This document shows positions 45,414 to 59,089 of a stretch of DNA of 64,000 bases, in pieces (position 1 is the stretch's first letter; the number at the start of each line of letters is the position of its first letter). Source of the stretch: Collybia mongolica. Its lineage: Eukaryota; Basidiomycota; Agaricomycetes; Agaricales; Clitocybaceae. The position numbers were made by a program, and so were the translations under genes. The notes under the pieces are model-generated. The model was not told the DNA's origin, made no database searches, and was given only the letters and a program-made list of their open reading frames with translations. The stretch lies in the NCBI GenBank assembly GCA_013420905.1, contig JAAXNY010000015.1, forward strand, positions 434,001-498,000, read 5' to 3'.

Positions 45414-48102
45414 TCACAAACCCCGTTCCCGCTTGTCGATATCAGCCTGTCGTTGTTCAGCGGTGATAGACCCGAAGATGACGTCCATTTCCTCTAAACT
45501 TCGCCCCTTTGTCTCCGGGATAAGACTGATATGGATACGTGAGTTAAATCAAAGCGAGAATACGTATACCTTGGGAGACTCACGCAGAGAACAGACCCAT
45601 GGCACCAATGTTCACGGCCGCAAACATCAGGAAGATCTTGTACCCGAGGTCAGAGATCATGTCAGGCGTCACTTTCGAAACGACGAAATCTACAAGCTCG
45701 AAGTTGAGTACCGACCATCACTTAAAGCAACACCAGTGGCTGGGGACGCACTGAAAAGCCATTGGGTAGCGCTTGCGAGTGCCAATCCGTAGTGCCTTGT
45801 CCTCGTGGGGAAGATGTCGGACACGTACACCCAGGGGAGTGGCCCTGATGATAGTTGCAAAGAATCAGTCCAATATATAAGCAAGATAAACATGTATAAG
45901 ACGCATACCCCAGCCCATCGAATAAAAGCAAACATATATATAGAGCATGGCTGCCATAGCCTGCGATGCTGGCGGCGGATTCGGCGGTGTGGTGCCTTTG
46001 GGGACCACGGGCGGAGGGTGGGTCTTGAGAATTGCGCCGATAATGAAGAACAGGGAGCCCATTCCCATGGCGGAGACGAACAGGGATCCTTTGCGTCCGA
46101 GGGTCTCGACACCGAAGAAGATGAATATTGCGGTGGCGACGACCTTTACGACGCCTGGGAGGGTTTGGATGAGCTACTAGGAGCCGAAAGAAGAAGGGCT
46201 GGGTTACCATAAATTCCACTAGCGAGGAGAGAGTTTTTCGTGCCTGTGTAGCCGATCTAGGGGAATTAACACTATTAATTCACAGTACGGATGACAAAGA
46301 AGAAAACGCACCGAAGTGAAGATTTGAGGGGCATAGTAACTGTATTTCAACGCAATGTCAACACGGCCCCGGGACAGGAGAAAGGGAAAAATGCTACGCA
46401 CTTGACGGAGTTCTGGCCACCCCACTGTTGCAGCAGGAAAATGAGGAACGCAATGACGAAGCGTATAAAATTGCCCTTCCCAAAGAACGCCTCCTTCAGC
46501 CCCAGGCCCTTCCGCGCCTCGCGCTCCTCCTGGATCGCAGTCTCTATCTCTGCCATCTCGTGGACCACCGTCTCCGAGTCGATCGACTCCTTTCGCAGAT
46601 ACGCAAGATTCCTGATGGCTTCGCGGTGCCGTCCGACGGAGGCGAGCCAACGTGGCGATTCCTGCAAAGTTGATGGATGGTGGTGAGGTGGATCCGAAGG
46701 TCGCTGATAGGAGAGGACATACCTTGATCGTCAGTAATCCGATTGCCATAATGCCCGCAGGGACCAACTGGAAGCCGAACGGGATCCGCCACACATTGAC
46801 GCCCGACTTAATGTGTATCCCCACCCCGACTATGCGAAAAGATATCAGTATCCTAGTCTCTTCAACTTACGCGGCAGAGAGCCGTGGGTGGGACATACAA
46901 TTTATAAAGTACGAGATCATGACGCCAATTGCTACCTGAAAAATCACAGTCCAGTCAGCCCACTGCACCAACCGAACACTAGACGACAAGGCACGCACCA
47001 TGATCTGGAACAACCCCGTAACCCGCCCCCGCACCTCCTTTGGGGAACACTCAGAGACATAGGCAGGTGCGACGGCGGAGATCGCCCCGATACCAACACC
47101 GGAAATGACGCGCCCTGCATAGATTTCCGAAAGCCCCTTCTTTCCTCCGTCGGCGACTGTAGTGAGGATCTGAAAAGGACGGTACTCTCGTTAACCCGGA
47201 TCACGACAATAGAGAATTAGAGGACTCACGGCACCGACTAGGAAGAGTAGACTGAAAGCAGCGAGGGTGTAAATCCGTCCAATCCGCGCTGTGAGGGGAA
47301 CAGACGTTTGTTAGAGATGGGGATGTGTCCATATCAGGCTAAAGTGGTTGAGCGCCGACGCATCACAATCAATCACACCGAACCAGCACCAGCTGACTCT
47401 GACTCTTGGATTGGAAGAGTGCGAGCATACGGGGTATGTGGGGTGTCACTGCGCATTCGAATGGTCCATCGTTGGCCGTTGGGCGCCTATACGACAAAAT
47501 CCCGATCGACCGGCTTCGACTGGCAAGATGGGAAAGAATGGTAAAACAGAGACGCCACCCTCTGTAGCCCACGACGATAGAAGTAGATGATAAAGGAACG
47601 AAAAAGGAAAGGTAGGATGTGACATGTAGAAAAGAATGTAGGAAATACGCACACGAAATCGGAGCACTCCCAAGTGCGCCAAAGAACGCCCCCGCCTGAA
47701 GTACCGAGACAACATTGGATGAGACCTCGTTGCTGCGTTTGGTGTTCGGTGTCCCATCGCCATTCAGCAGCCCAAAGGACTCCTGGAAATAGGCTGCGCT
47801 GACGACACCGCCACTGAAGCGATCCGAGCATGAATGAATTGCATGAGCCGAAATGTGACATACACGTACCCGATTCCACTAGAAGCCAGCGAAGCGAGCA
47901 ACGTTAGACCCTCCCGTAAATGTGGTAGTGGTGAGGACGTACGTGTCATATCCGAATAACACAATGCCCCAGTAAACGATGAAAGCCATCCCTATTCGAT
48001 GTGGTGCGCCGGTCAATGGCCAAACAAAGAAAACAAACATACGAAAGAGTATGACTCACAATAAACCCGGCTGTTCTTGAAGTACGCCTCGAGTATGCCC
48101 AT
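45414..48102 (-). CDS. MFS sugar porter (copy 1)
   Basis: About twelve exons from MGILEAYFKNSRVY at 48102 to the stop at 45414; about 530 aa, twelve helices expected. Ordered hallmarks: FIVYWGIVLFGYDT (helix 1), SNEVSSNVVSVLQAGAFFG, RIGRIYTLAAFS, AGRVISGVGIGAISAVAP then YVSECSPKEVRGR, VAIGVMISYFIN, WRIPFGFQLVPAG, ESPRWLASVGRHREA after helix 6 (about 46662-46620), a long loop ETAIQEEREARKGLG, FLLQQWGGQNSV, YYAPQIFTS, a proline-rich loop between helices 9 and 10, MGW...LPWVYVSDIFPTRTRHYG, and PETKGRSLEEMDVIFG at the C-terminus. These are sugar-porter family signatures (TC 2.A.1.1), which carry hexoses, quinate or inositol by proton symport at the plasma membrane. Substrate is not predictable by eye. 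First of three tandem same-strand copies. Confidence 0.85.
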
Positions 48103-49585
48103 TTTGAAAAGTGTTCTGGAGGTCTAGAGGGCGGGAGGGAAGCAGGGAAGCAGCCAATGAAGCCGTGCTCCATTATATATGATTAAGCGGGCAGGTGGAG
48201 GTCGGCTGCCCCTGGGTCGCGTGCTTCGAAGCTAACGGGGACTTTAGAAGATATGGTCACAGACGGGCAGATATCCCGGCCCGGGCGTGGGTGTCGATGG
48301 AGCACAGAGTAGTGGCGTTCTATTTATAGTTGATCATCCCAATGGGAAAGTAAAAAAATTGGACGTCGACAGAACGCATATGGGAAGCAGTCATGTCGGA
48401 TGGCAAGGACGTAAGACTGTTCTTTGAAGCCGTACGTGTTCGCTCACTTGAGGCAGAGGAAACCCCCAATGTTGGTGAAATCAGAGACGTAATGAGGCTA
48501 GATGGGACATGGCGGTTGAAAGCCGGCCATATAGTTTTTCCACTCGTTGGCTGTATCAATTTTTATTCTGGAGAGACGGAATATCGGCGCACTGGCGAGT
48601 TCTGAAGGATTTGGACGTAGGTATCAGCGCAGACACCATTCAAAAAAATTTGGCTCTACCTGTTACAGGTACATCTGCGGCAAGGCCCTGTGGAGGTTTT
48701 CAGCCCAAAATATTTGAAAACAATCTCGCCGTGCACCAAATCGAGCGCAAAAGATGGGCTTCAATAGCTTTCAATGAGGCTTTCGGACGATGGTCGTTAC
48801 GCAGCCTCGAGGAACCATACCAAATTTAACCTCCGCCTAAAATCATTATCTTATCAGTCACGATAAGATTTGACTATTTTAACATAAGCCGTCGCTGCTG
48901 GCGTCCAGCAATTTATCTTGAGAAAATACTATATTCAGGCTTTGAGTTTTGGACCTACCATATGAGTTCCCTTATTGTCCTTCTCATAATTCATGCCAGA
49001 ACGGCCTCAGGTGCGGTATTTGGTCATCTCTACCCTCCACACTAGAACTCACGCAGTATAAGAAGCGATTTCATCCGTGCCCAAATCAACGTCTGGACAC
49101 TAGGTTGAGTACACACCTACTCCTCATACCATTACCTATTTGTCATTGGGCGTTTCTCACAAAATTCCGTAAAAGAATGCTTGTCTTCTAAGTTGCCTTT
49201 GTTTTTGCTGTATATATAACCGCTACTGGGTTGGCACGTTTTGAAGGTCTTCCAAACTACAAGTGATAATGTCATTCCGTTTACAAACGTTCGTAGTCGC
49301 CAAATATACAACACAAACACTACTGAAAAGATCAAGCATCTCATCTCATAAATGCGGAACAAGGGGCATGAAATGCATGGTTATTCGTGAATACAATACA
49401 AAGCGTGAAGAAACTAAACGGCGCAAGACATTATTTTAACAAGAAACCCCCTAGAGCTTCATGAGGAATATCAATCATCCAGCCACTAAACCTTGTTATC
49501 AAGGGAGTTCGTGTGCTGTGATGACGGCTCAAGGCCGTCCTTCTCCGTCTCAAGGGCTACCGTGCAAGGTAATAAGTCAACGATC
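48103..49585. other. Intergenic, promoter side of transporter copy 1
   Basis: A plus-strand frame at 48393-48605 (MSDGKDVRLFFEAVRVRS) followed by another at 48600-48829 could be a small divergent gene, but neither has a known motif. The rest contains nothing supported. Confidence 0.35.
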
Positions 49586-52005
49586 TCAGATTATCCCACG
49601 ACGATCCATACCTCGTTGTTTATCAATGTCTGCTTTACGCTGCTCAGCTGAGACGGACCCGAAGATGATATCCATCTCCTCGAGACTGCGGCCCTGGGTC
49701 TCCGGGATAACTCTACGAGTAGATGAGCGTACTGAGGTCGAAGGCATAAAAAGAGTACGAACAATGAGAAGACACCCATAGCACCGATATTCACAGTCGC
49801 AAACATCAAGAAAATCTTGTAACCGAGGTCGGAAATCATGTCGGGTGTGACCTTCGATACGACGAAATCTGGGAACGGGTCGTAAGATAACGTGCCAAGT
49901 CAAGAGGAGATATTGAGGGTGAACGCACTGAAAAGCCATTGAGTTGCGCTCGCAAGGGCGAGGCCGTAATGCCGGGTGCGTGTGGGGAAGATATCAGAGA
50001 CATACACCCAAGGAAGAGGGCCTATAAAACCGGTTAGGACGCCCAAACCCGAAATTCATGAAGATAGACGTACCCCATCCCATGGAATAGAAACATACGT
50101 ATATGTATAACATCCCTGCCATGGCCCTTGAGGCCGGAGGCGGAGGAGGCGGTGTGGCATCAGGAGGGAGAATCGGGGGTGGGTGCGTCTTGAGGATGGC
50201 ACCGATAATGAAGAATAAGCTTCCCATGCCCATGGCGGAAACGAATAGGGAAAATTTTCGACCGAGTGATTCGACTCCGAAGAAAATGAAGATGGCTGTT
50301 GCTACGACTTTGACCACACCTGCAGAGGGAAGGCGAGCGTAAGGTAGGTGAGGTCAATATTGTTGGAGCGGCGTACCGTAGATACCGCTGGCGAGCAAGG
50401 AGTTCTTCGCTCCAGTATATCCGATCTGTATATAGTAGATGAACATGCGTTAGCCTTGAAGGAATCCTATAAAGCCTACCGATGCAAAGATTTGAGGAGC
50501 ATAATAGCTAAGTAACCCGTTAGTCGACGATATTGCTAGACGAGGAGGACTTTACGACATACCCGACTGAATTCTGACCCGCCCATTGCTGGAGGAGGAA
50601 AATCGTAAAGGCGATGACGAACCGAATGAAGTTGCCTTTGCCCAAGAACGCCTCTCTGACACCAAGGCCAGCACGCGCCTCCCGCTCCTCCTCAATCGCA
50701 GCTTCAATTTCTGACATCTCTTGTACAATCTCCTCGGAATCGATAGGCTCTCTTCGCAGATACGCGAGGTTGGCGATGGCCTGCTTCCTTCGTCCAACAG
50801 ATGCAAGCCATCGAGGTGATTCCTACCAAACATAATTAAGCTCACCACTTCGATGAGTTAACGAAAGTATAGATGACGGACTTTGATCGTGAATAAACCA
50901 AATGCCATAATTCCCGCAGGAACTAACTGGAAGCCGAACGGGATCCTCCAGACGTTGACGCCAGATTTGATATGGATGCCGACACCGTCTACGGAAGGAA
51001 TGTGGTGAGAAGGAAAGGCTCTGAGGTAAAGCGTATGATTTACAATTGATGAAGTACGATATCATGACTCCGATAGCCACCTTAATGTCGCCAAATAAAC
51101 TCACAGAGATTGTTCAAACAGAATGGAGAAAACGCACCATGATTTGGAAACAACCAGTTATCCGGCCACGAACATCCTTCGGTGCACACTCAGAAACATA
51201 TGCAGGTGCGACGGCGGAGATTGCACCAATCCCGACACCAGATATTACTCGTCCGGCGTATATCTCGGCCAAACCATTCTCCCCTTCTGCTACAGTGGTG
51301 AGAATCTAATGGCTTGTCAGTAAGAAACGCAGAAGATCCGAATTCAATGCTTACAGCCCCAACCAAGAACATCACGCTGAAGGCGGCGAGCGTATAAATA
51401 CGCCCTATCTTCGCTGTAATAACATGATGAGTTACGTGAAAGGTAGCGAGTGGTTGAATCCCGAATAAGTTCCGCCACACGACCTCGTGCACCCATTATG
51501 TCAACATCTCAACTATCTTCCACTGACCCGCGATCACCCCAACCCGTTGACCCACGTCACTCATTTTGGGAGACGATACACACCTGATATGGGGGCACTC
51601 CCAAGTGCACCGAAAAACGCCCCAGCCTGAAGGACTGAGACTACGTTTGATGAAACCTCATTGCTCCTCCTAGTGTTCTTCGTTCCATCGCCGTTCAAAA
51701 GTCCGAAATGTTCTTGGAAGTAGTGGGCGCTGACTACGCCACCACTATAGACGTAGGTTGCAATAAATACGAGGCCGAGCGTTCAAAAAGTCCACATACC
51801 CGATACCACTTGAGCAAAGCAGTCAGTGTATATAACCCCAATGATACATGATCGGACTTACGTGTCATATCCAAAAACGACGATTCCCCAATACACGATA
51901 AAGGCAAGCCCTATTCCAATACCTGAGCACGCATCCTCGACTGTAGCAGAGTAGCGACGCACAATACACCCTGATGTTCTTGAACACTCCATCCAAAGAG
52001 CCCAT
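49586..52005 (-). CDS. MFS sugar porter (copy 2)
   Basis: Starts MGSLDGVFKNIRVY at 52005, first intron GTGCGT; ends RKADIDKQRGMDRRGII. It shows the same order of blocks as copy 1: SGGVVSAHYFQEHFG, NEVSSNVVSVLQAGAFFG, KIGRIYTLAAFSVMFLVG, VISGVGIGAISAVAPAYVS then ECAPKDVRGRI, ESPRWLASVGRRKQA (about 50822-50780), EEEREARAGLGVREAFLG, FLLQQWAGQNSVG, VKVVATAIFIFFGVESLG, SAMGMGSLFFIIGAILKTHP, LPWVYVSDIFPTRTRHYG and PETQGRSLEEMDIIFGS. Exon-intron positions match copies 1 and 3, so the three arose by tandem duplication. Predicted plasma-membrane proton symporter for sugars or related polyols/acids. No stop or frameshift noticed. Confidence 0.85.
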
Positions 52006-53024
52006 ATTGTCGAATCTTGAGTCAGGGCTCCTGATTGGACCCTAGGCGTGTTGATAGTGCGGAGGAGAACTGGGGAGCCACAATTCGGGGCAATCAGATG
52101 CAGAGGTTTTATACTCCTCCGTTCTAAATGGTCCGACGTGCGTGTGACAGGCGAAGCGGGGACGGCAGGGGATATCTAGTTGAATTATCGAGAAAAAGAG
52201 TCACAAGGAGACGGTACGCCCGGACCGCCGCTATCCGTAGGAGAGATGGCGCTGGATTCGAACAAGAAGGCATCCGACTCGGGTGTGCTCGACAGGGACA
52301 TGAATTGCGAAATCAAGATTCAAAGAAGACTTTAGAATACCGGGGGCATCGTCATCAGTTTACTACTCACCTCTCTAGACAAACAACCCCTTTAACGGGC
52401 CTCGAGGGAGATCTGCAGGTTAATCACCGAATCTTTAATGTTAAATCGACGAGGGACAGTATCCGACTCGGACATGTCTCGAGAAAAATGCAAATCTATA
52501 TTTAGAATTTAGACGCGTCTGCAATAAAGGCTTACTCACTTCAGAATCAAGCAAATCGGCTTGCAGGTTCTGCATTACGTGATTTGAGGGACTCTGAAAG
52601 GCAGTTAGTGGTGGTTGATGATAACGATGAGTTGGTTCAAGTTAGAAATGTGACGCGTGTTCAAAGTTTGCAACTCACGCGTGGACCAAACAAGCATCTC
52701 AAAATTATACATACAATGTTCGAACTGGCACTGAAGCTAAAGCTTGTTGGAACTCACAGGTGATCGAAACTCTTTTGAAAGACGCGACCGAGTCCCCAAA
52801 TGCTCACACGACGACGATTGAAAAGCAATAAAGAGATTAAATTCCTATAAGTACAGAAGATCTGACAGGCGAGAAGATTCACAAAAAATGAATCAGATAC
52901 ACTGTAAAGCAAAGTCATGGACAAGCGTATACGTAATGCAAGGTTATCCTTTTCGACAAGCGGAGTATCCGAGGAATGCGTGGTATAGAGTCATGGTAAG
53001 GAAATGAAAAACTCGTTCGAATCA
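52006..53024. other. Intergenic between transporter copies 2 and 3
   Basis: Upstream region of copy 2. No gene or repeat recognised. Confidence 0.45.
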
Positions 53025-55148
53025 TTATACTTTCTCATCGCGCACAGACCGTGTCGAGCTAGAATCTTTCTTCTCGTTTGCTGTAGAAAGCGACCGATCA
53101 GCACCAGAACACAAGGCATGTGAGAGAGGAACGTACCTCGTCCTTGCTGCTCGATGTTGGCTGCTCGTTGTTCTGCCGAGATGGAGCCGAAGATGACATC
53201 CATGTCTTCCAAACTGCGACCCTTTGTCTCGGGGATGAGGCTGGGCACTGGGTGAGAAACAATTCCGCGGACGACAAGAGAGGGACGACGTACAATGAGA
53301 ACAGACCCATAGCACCAATGTTGACGGCGCCAAACATGAGGAAGATCTTATACCCGAGGTCGGTGATCATGTCGGGTGTGACCTTGGACACGACAAAATC
53401 TGATGGACGTTAGGCGAAGCACGCGGGGATAGTCAGTAACCAACGCATAGGGTCAGGGACGGATCCACGTACTCCACAACCACTGAGAAGCACTGGCGAG
53501 GGCGAGACCGTAGTGCCTGGTGCGAGTGGGGAAAATGTCGGAAACATACACCCAAGGGAGGGGACCTGTCATGCGAAACACGTAAGTATGGCCCGGAAGG
53601 CTTGGCACGAACGAGGAGAAACTGACCCCAGCCCATGGAGTAGAAGCAGACGTAGATGTAGAGCATGCCGGCCATGGCCTGCGACGCGGGCGGGGGGCTG
53701 GCGGCGGCTGGGTCGGGGGGGTGCGTCTTGAGGATGGCGCCAATAATGAAGAAGAGCGAGCCCATGCCGATAGAGGAGATGATGAGTGACAATTTGCGGC
53801 CCAGGGACTCGACGGCGAAAAAAATGAAGATGGCGGTGGCGACGACCTTGATGACACCGTAGATACCGGACGCAAGGAGCGAGTTCTTCGTGCCAGAGTA
53901 ACCAATAGAGGCGAAAATTTGAGGTGCGTAATATCTAAAATATTATCATTAGAAGCGAGGTGGGGCGATGGAGGAAGAGAACATACCCGACGGAGTTCTG
54001 TCCACCCCATTGCTGGAGGAGGAAGATACCGAAGGCAATGACGAAACGAATCAAGTTGCCCTTGCCTAGGAAAGCTTCACGCAGACCGAGACCTTCGCGA
54101 GCGATGCGCTCTTCCTCAATGGTGGCGTTGATCTCAGCAATTTCGGCGAGGATGTTCTCAGAGCCCTCAGATTCCTTGCGTAGGTACGCGAGGTTGGTAA
54201 TGGCTTCCTGGTCGCGTCCAACAGAGGCAAGCCAACGAGGAGATTCCTGAGGAGCATTTCATCAGTTGGAATTGAATGGACAAACGAAGGGAGAATACAC
54301 ACACCTTGACGGTGAGGAGACCGAACAACATAATGCCGGTGGGGACGAGCTGGAAACCGAAGGGGATCCTCCAGAGGTTGACGCCGGAGATGTGAAGGCC
54401 TACACCAAAGTTAATGAAGTAGGAAATCATGACACCGATGGCAACCTGAAAGAGAGAGATTAGAGAAAGGTAAGTGACGAGAAAGCGATAGGACGAACCA
54501 TGATCTGGAAAAGACCAGTGATACGTCCTCGAACTTCCTTTGGCGAGCACTCAGACACGTAGGCAGGAGCCACTGCGGAGATTCCACCAATACCGAAACC
54601 AGAGATGACACGGCCGGCGTAGATGAGCTGGAGGCCATTGTGGGGGTCGTTGGCGATAGTGGTTAGAATAGCGCCGACTGTGAAGATACCGGTGAACGCG
54701 ACGAGTGTCCATTTGCGCCCGTATTTCCCTGTAGTACTCATCAGTAAGCAACAGGAGACTAGCAAAGGAACAACAGACGCACCAGAAACGGGAGCTGAGC
54801 CCAAAGCACCGAAGAAAGCACCTCCCTGCAGCACCGACACGACGATTGATGATACCTCGTTCGTTCGTTTGACATTCTTAGTTCCATCCGGGTTCGTCAA
54901 GCCGAAGTGCTCCTGGAAATAGGGCTGTGATACGACACCACCGGCGATTCCACTGTAAGAACACGATCAACGGCTGATTTGAAGCAACAAGACGAAAATA
55001 ACTCACGTATCATAACCGAATAGGATGATACTCCAATAGACAATGAACGCCAGATCTATACAAAACGGGTCATTCTCCGCGCGAAAACCGTCCGGAAAAA
55101 CTCACAGTAGACGCGGATATTCTTGAAGAGACCCTCTGCAGCGCCCAT
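53025..55148 (-). CDS. MFS sugar porter (copy 3)
   Basis: Starts MGAAEGLFKNIRVY at 55148 (intron GTGAGT). Blocks: GGVVSQPYFQEHFGL, TNEVSSIVVSVLQGGAFFG, KYGRKWTLVAFTGIFTVG (classic G-x-x-GR-K/R loop 2-3), DPHNGLQLIYAGRVISGFG, YVSECSPKEVRGRITGLFQ, YFINFGVGLHISGVNLWRIP, ESPRWLASVGRDQEA, EEERIAREGLGLREAFLG, QQWGGQNSVGYYAPQIF, SSIGMGSLFFIIGAILKTHP, PWVYVSDIFPTRTRHYG, PETKGRSLEDMDVIFG. The last exon after GTACGT...TACAG gives the tail EKKDSSSTRSVRDEKV; if the intron is retained a longer tail would result. This copy differs most from the others in helix 2-3 (KYGRKW against RIGRIY). Substrate unknown. Confidence 0.85.
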
Positions 55149-58100
55149 GATTCGTCGACTGTCTGGAATGGGGACGGTAGGAATACGACCTGAACTCTGA
55201 ACTGCCGCGCCGTCAGCCTTATAAACGAAAATAAAGACAAGCCCTTGCGTCGCGCGTCCAGATCTGCATCTCGATCACAAAACCTTACGCAGGGCGCAAA
55301 GGCGGATGTGGGGGAACAGGGGAATACCCGGTCCGCGCGGCCCGCCGTTGCCCACCCCGCATTTTGGGCTTGGAACTGATCGAAATTGTCCAAATACAGA
55401 GCCTCCTAAATGCCACGCGCTCCAGAACCATCTCCCGAGCCTTTTTTTTTTCTTCTTGCGCCGTCCTCGCTAAAATCATATACAAATAGGCCACTGAATC
55501 ATTTTCCCGTCTAATTTTGCTTCCTCGAACCGTGCTTCCGGTGCCCTGGGCATGGTTACGATTGAAGCTGAAAGTAGGCCTCTAAAAGCCATATCATGCT
55601 CTCTGTGTCCTTTGTAGAGGGTGTAACTAACGGGCGAGATTAATCCGGGGCCGGCTACCATGAGCTGTCGTGTTTCGACACGAAGCCCAAGCCAATGTTC
55701 ACAAATTCACGGTACACGATGAGCCGCGGAAATTCCGGACCGGGGATATAGATGAGAGAGTGTAAGTTGATTCCCCACGCCCACATTGTCGATATGCTTA
55801 TGCTTGAGTCGGTGCCCTGAACCTCGCAGACACGTTCGATCTCCGGTGGTCCTCCTCCTATACCCCGGTACAAACTTCTCGAAAATGCCAATACTTTGGA
55901 AGAGGAAGGCGCTACGTTCAACGCGGGGAGTGAATCACCATCGTCTGGGAAGTGCCGCAGATTGTGACGAACGAGATTCACGTCGTGCGCCAAGAGCGAA
56001 GATGCATCTCACGGAGGGTTTAGCTCCATCCCTTGTCAACGTGTACGGCAGTACAGCTGAGCAAGCTGTATATGCCCCGCAATCATCATTCTTATGAGAC
56101 CCAATCACCGTCGTTGCCGTCGCCCACCGGCCCCCTGGGATAAAGCATAATCGAAAGGCGCCAACAAGGGCTGTGGGGAAATGTGAAATTCATTAACGTG
56201 GTGGGAAATCAAGGAGGCGCTGTTTCAGGACGGCCCGCCCGCCTCCGGCAGACCTCTCGACTCCAAGACCATCTATCCCAAGCAGCCCACAACGACCAGT
56301 TACACCCCGGAAAGCGAGCCCTTTCCCCACATCCCCACACTTTCTCTATTCTCCTGAACGATCGCAATAGGAGATCGTGGGGTACGAAGTTAGCACTAGG
56401 CTTCTCGTGTGACGTTGTCATCCACCACATACATCGATCCCGTCTCCAAAAGCTGCCGAAAGGCCCAATCACCCCCGGAACGATGGCGTACAGTATACGC
56501 GTCCGAACATACCAGCGACTAGGCGCGATGAGAAACTGGAGATATCGCCCCATGACGATGGTGCGAAGGTAAGTGTAGTACGCATTTCCCACTAGGCTTG
56601 ATGAGATCTTCGAGGTCGAGACGTGTACCGATTTCTGTCCAACGGTGAAAGCGAACGGGGCGCCTTGTATTCCAACATATTTCCACCAAGGTTTCACCGC
56701 CATCCTTCCTCGAACGCAAAGCCCCAGTGAGATTAGTGGAATTCGTCCTCACCGCCTATCCTCGTGACAAGCCATCGGCATTAACGACATACGTTCAAAC
56801 ATTGACTGAACGGGCGCTGGATGGTGGTCCTGGTATTGATATCTGGGGCCCCGGAGATCGAAGTATATCTCAAGTTCGTCATTCTGCATTCTTGACGTTT
56901 CATTGAAATCTTGTTTAGCGTTTATACAGGTCTTCTTTCTACTAATATACATTGAATGCAACTGACCTGTAAAACACGAAGCTCATGAGTCGACGCTTCT
57001 GGGCGAAAGGAATCGCACACACGTAAGGTATCTATGACAGCCGCTCGTCATCCTGATCAAGCCTGTCATAGCAAATCCCTTTGACCGACCTAGCCCAACC
57101 TGCAGCCTCATACCTATGTTCCACGACAGCAGTCTAGGCACACATTGTCAGCCCAGATTCTCGTCCTGGGGTCGGGGTATACGAACCTCACTGACAACCC
57201 CTCACTGACATCCTCGAACTTCCACCGCACCCCTATTCCTACAGTCTTTTCAGCACACGCTCCATGCGTTCGAGGTCCTGGTAGAGAACGACATACGACC
57301 CTGAGCGCCGGCACTCGGGAAAAAATGGAAAAAGAGGAGGATATATGTTTCTTCTGGTGCTTGTCGATCAGTGATCTTCGTAGAGCGACGGGTACGGGCG
57401 AGGAGGACGGACACCCCACAGGATGACCTGAATTTTTTGTCAATTGTAAACGTATACACAAGCATGAATTTGAGCGTGCGTTATGATGTTTTCCTGCCCC
57501 AAACTCCGCAACACTGAGTTTTCACCCTTCCCTCGCTACACAATTTCACACCGCAAAGTCCAACATGTTGTCGTTTTCGTTGGTTCAACGCGACATCAAA
57601 GCTCTGAATGGAGTATCAGAACCGAATAGACTTGGATAGAACTGAACTTACGAAGCTGATAATCCACCCTGACAACCCCACCCCACAGCCGTCACCACCT
57701 GCCGTCACGATTACACCTCATAAACGCTCTTTTCAAGCCGCCCTCGGTGGACGTATCTCCCTAGGTTGAAAACGTTCACGCGATCCTGCGTTATTCGTCA
57801 GCACTCGGCCTTATTTGGTTCAACATCAACTTTACGCACAATTTCAACAACGCCAGAAAGCGACGCAGGGAGCTCAGTAGTCAATGTGGAAGCGACTCTA
57901 GGAAGCAGGGTAACAATAAGTCAGATAAACGTGAGAACGATAGGTCAGTAATACGTACGAATTCAAACAAGTAACTTCTGGCCCTCCCAACATGCCGCCC
58001 ATGCTTACACCATCGTTCTGCCCTCCAACTGAGCATCCACCGCGCAAAATGGTTGTCGAATGTAGAGATATATCTATCGATGCCAGCATGTCGGTAGATA

Positions 58101-59089
58101 ATAAAAGTGTCGATATTGGATCGACCATAGCCCGGCCATGGGAGGAGAGTTTGACACTGAGAGCGGTGCAAAAAGGGGAAGGACATCATGTGACACCCAT
58201 ATCACGAGACCTCGTAATTGCTGACATGGTTCGAAGTTTGGTCTGTCTCGACCTCTCAACTTTTTGAAAGAACGCGGTGTGTAAGAATTATATCATACGG
58301 TGCTATCAGACCTCATGATTCCAATACGCTATAGCCTAACAATTTCCCGGCCTTCTAAGGATGCCTGCCACGATGCCCGGGGGCACACTACGACCAAAAT
58401 TATCTCCTGTTCTCGAAGTCCCTTTTTTCTAGCTTTCTTCTGCACAAGGCGAAACTAGCACGTGGACTGAACGCTCGGAGTAGGTGAAATCTAAGCGCGG
58501 CCCTGGTACGTGAATAAAGATCAGTGTTTCATTTCGAAAATCACAGCCTCATTGCTTAGCAAATGAGCCGGCGTTGGAGGACCAAACAGCTCCCCCGCCG
58601 ATAGCGTTAACAAGTATTGCTAGTCTGTTTTCTTCTCGTTCTCCAATACCCTACTCTTATACTTGCAGGTATCTATGTCCAATACGCCTCGCAACGCCCC
58701 ATGCACCCTTCTATCAGAATCAATTGATCGAATCAAGGGCGAAAGAGCCATACGACTACTTCCATCATTTCCTAACCCTCCAAATGAAGGTTATTCTATT
58801 AATACTTCAAACCAACACTATCCCCAACATCCCCATATCGATGCCAAGACAAATCAGCGTTCTATCCAACGCAATCTTTTGGCCGTTTGTTCCAAATAGC
58901 ACCCAACTACGCCCCAGCGCCTGTACCGGGACGGCCTCTTGCCCGTGAATCCCCTTTAACTTATAAGCTTCAGGAACGTCCGGCCCCCCCTCACCCGCAC
59001 TTGATTCATATATAATCGAATCGGAATGTTTGATTTCTTCTCTGTTCCCACCCATCAGACGTGTGCACTTCCTCGAATTACTCCTCAAA
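55149..59089. other. About 3.9 kb without a recognised gene
   Basis: Candidate but unsupported minus-strand frames are 55655-55993 (SLIYIPGPEFPRLIVYREF near its end) and 56209-56703 (MAVKPWWKYVGIQGAPFAF, with a hydrophobic helix); I recognise no family and see no clear exon partners. The first 200 bases are the promoter side of transporter copy 3, the last few hundred that of copy 4. A poly(dT/dA) run lies at 55441. Confidence 0.35.

Noticed and set aside
57898..58267. Small secreted protein or pheromone precursor near 58 kb
   Set aside because: Overlapping frames on both strands look equally good; no CaaX end, signal peptide or paralogue supports either.
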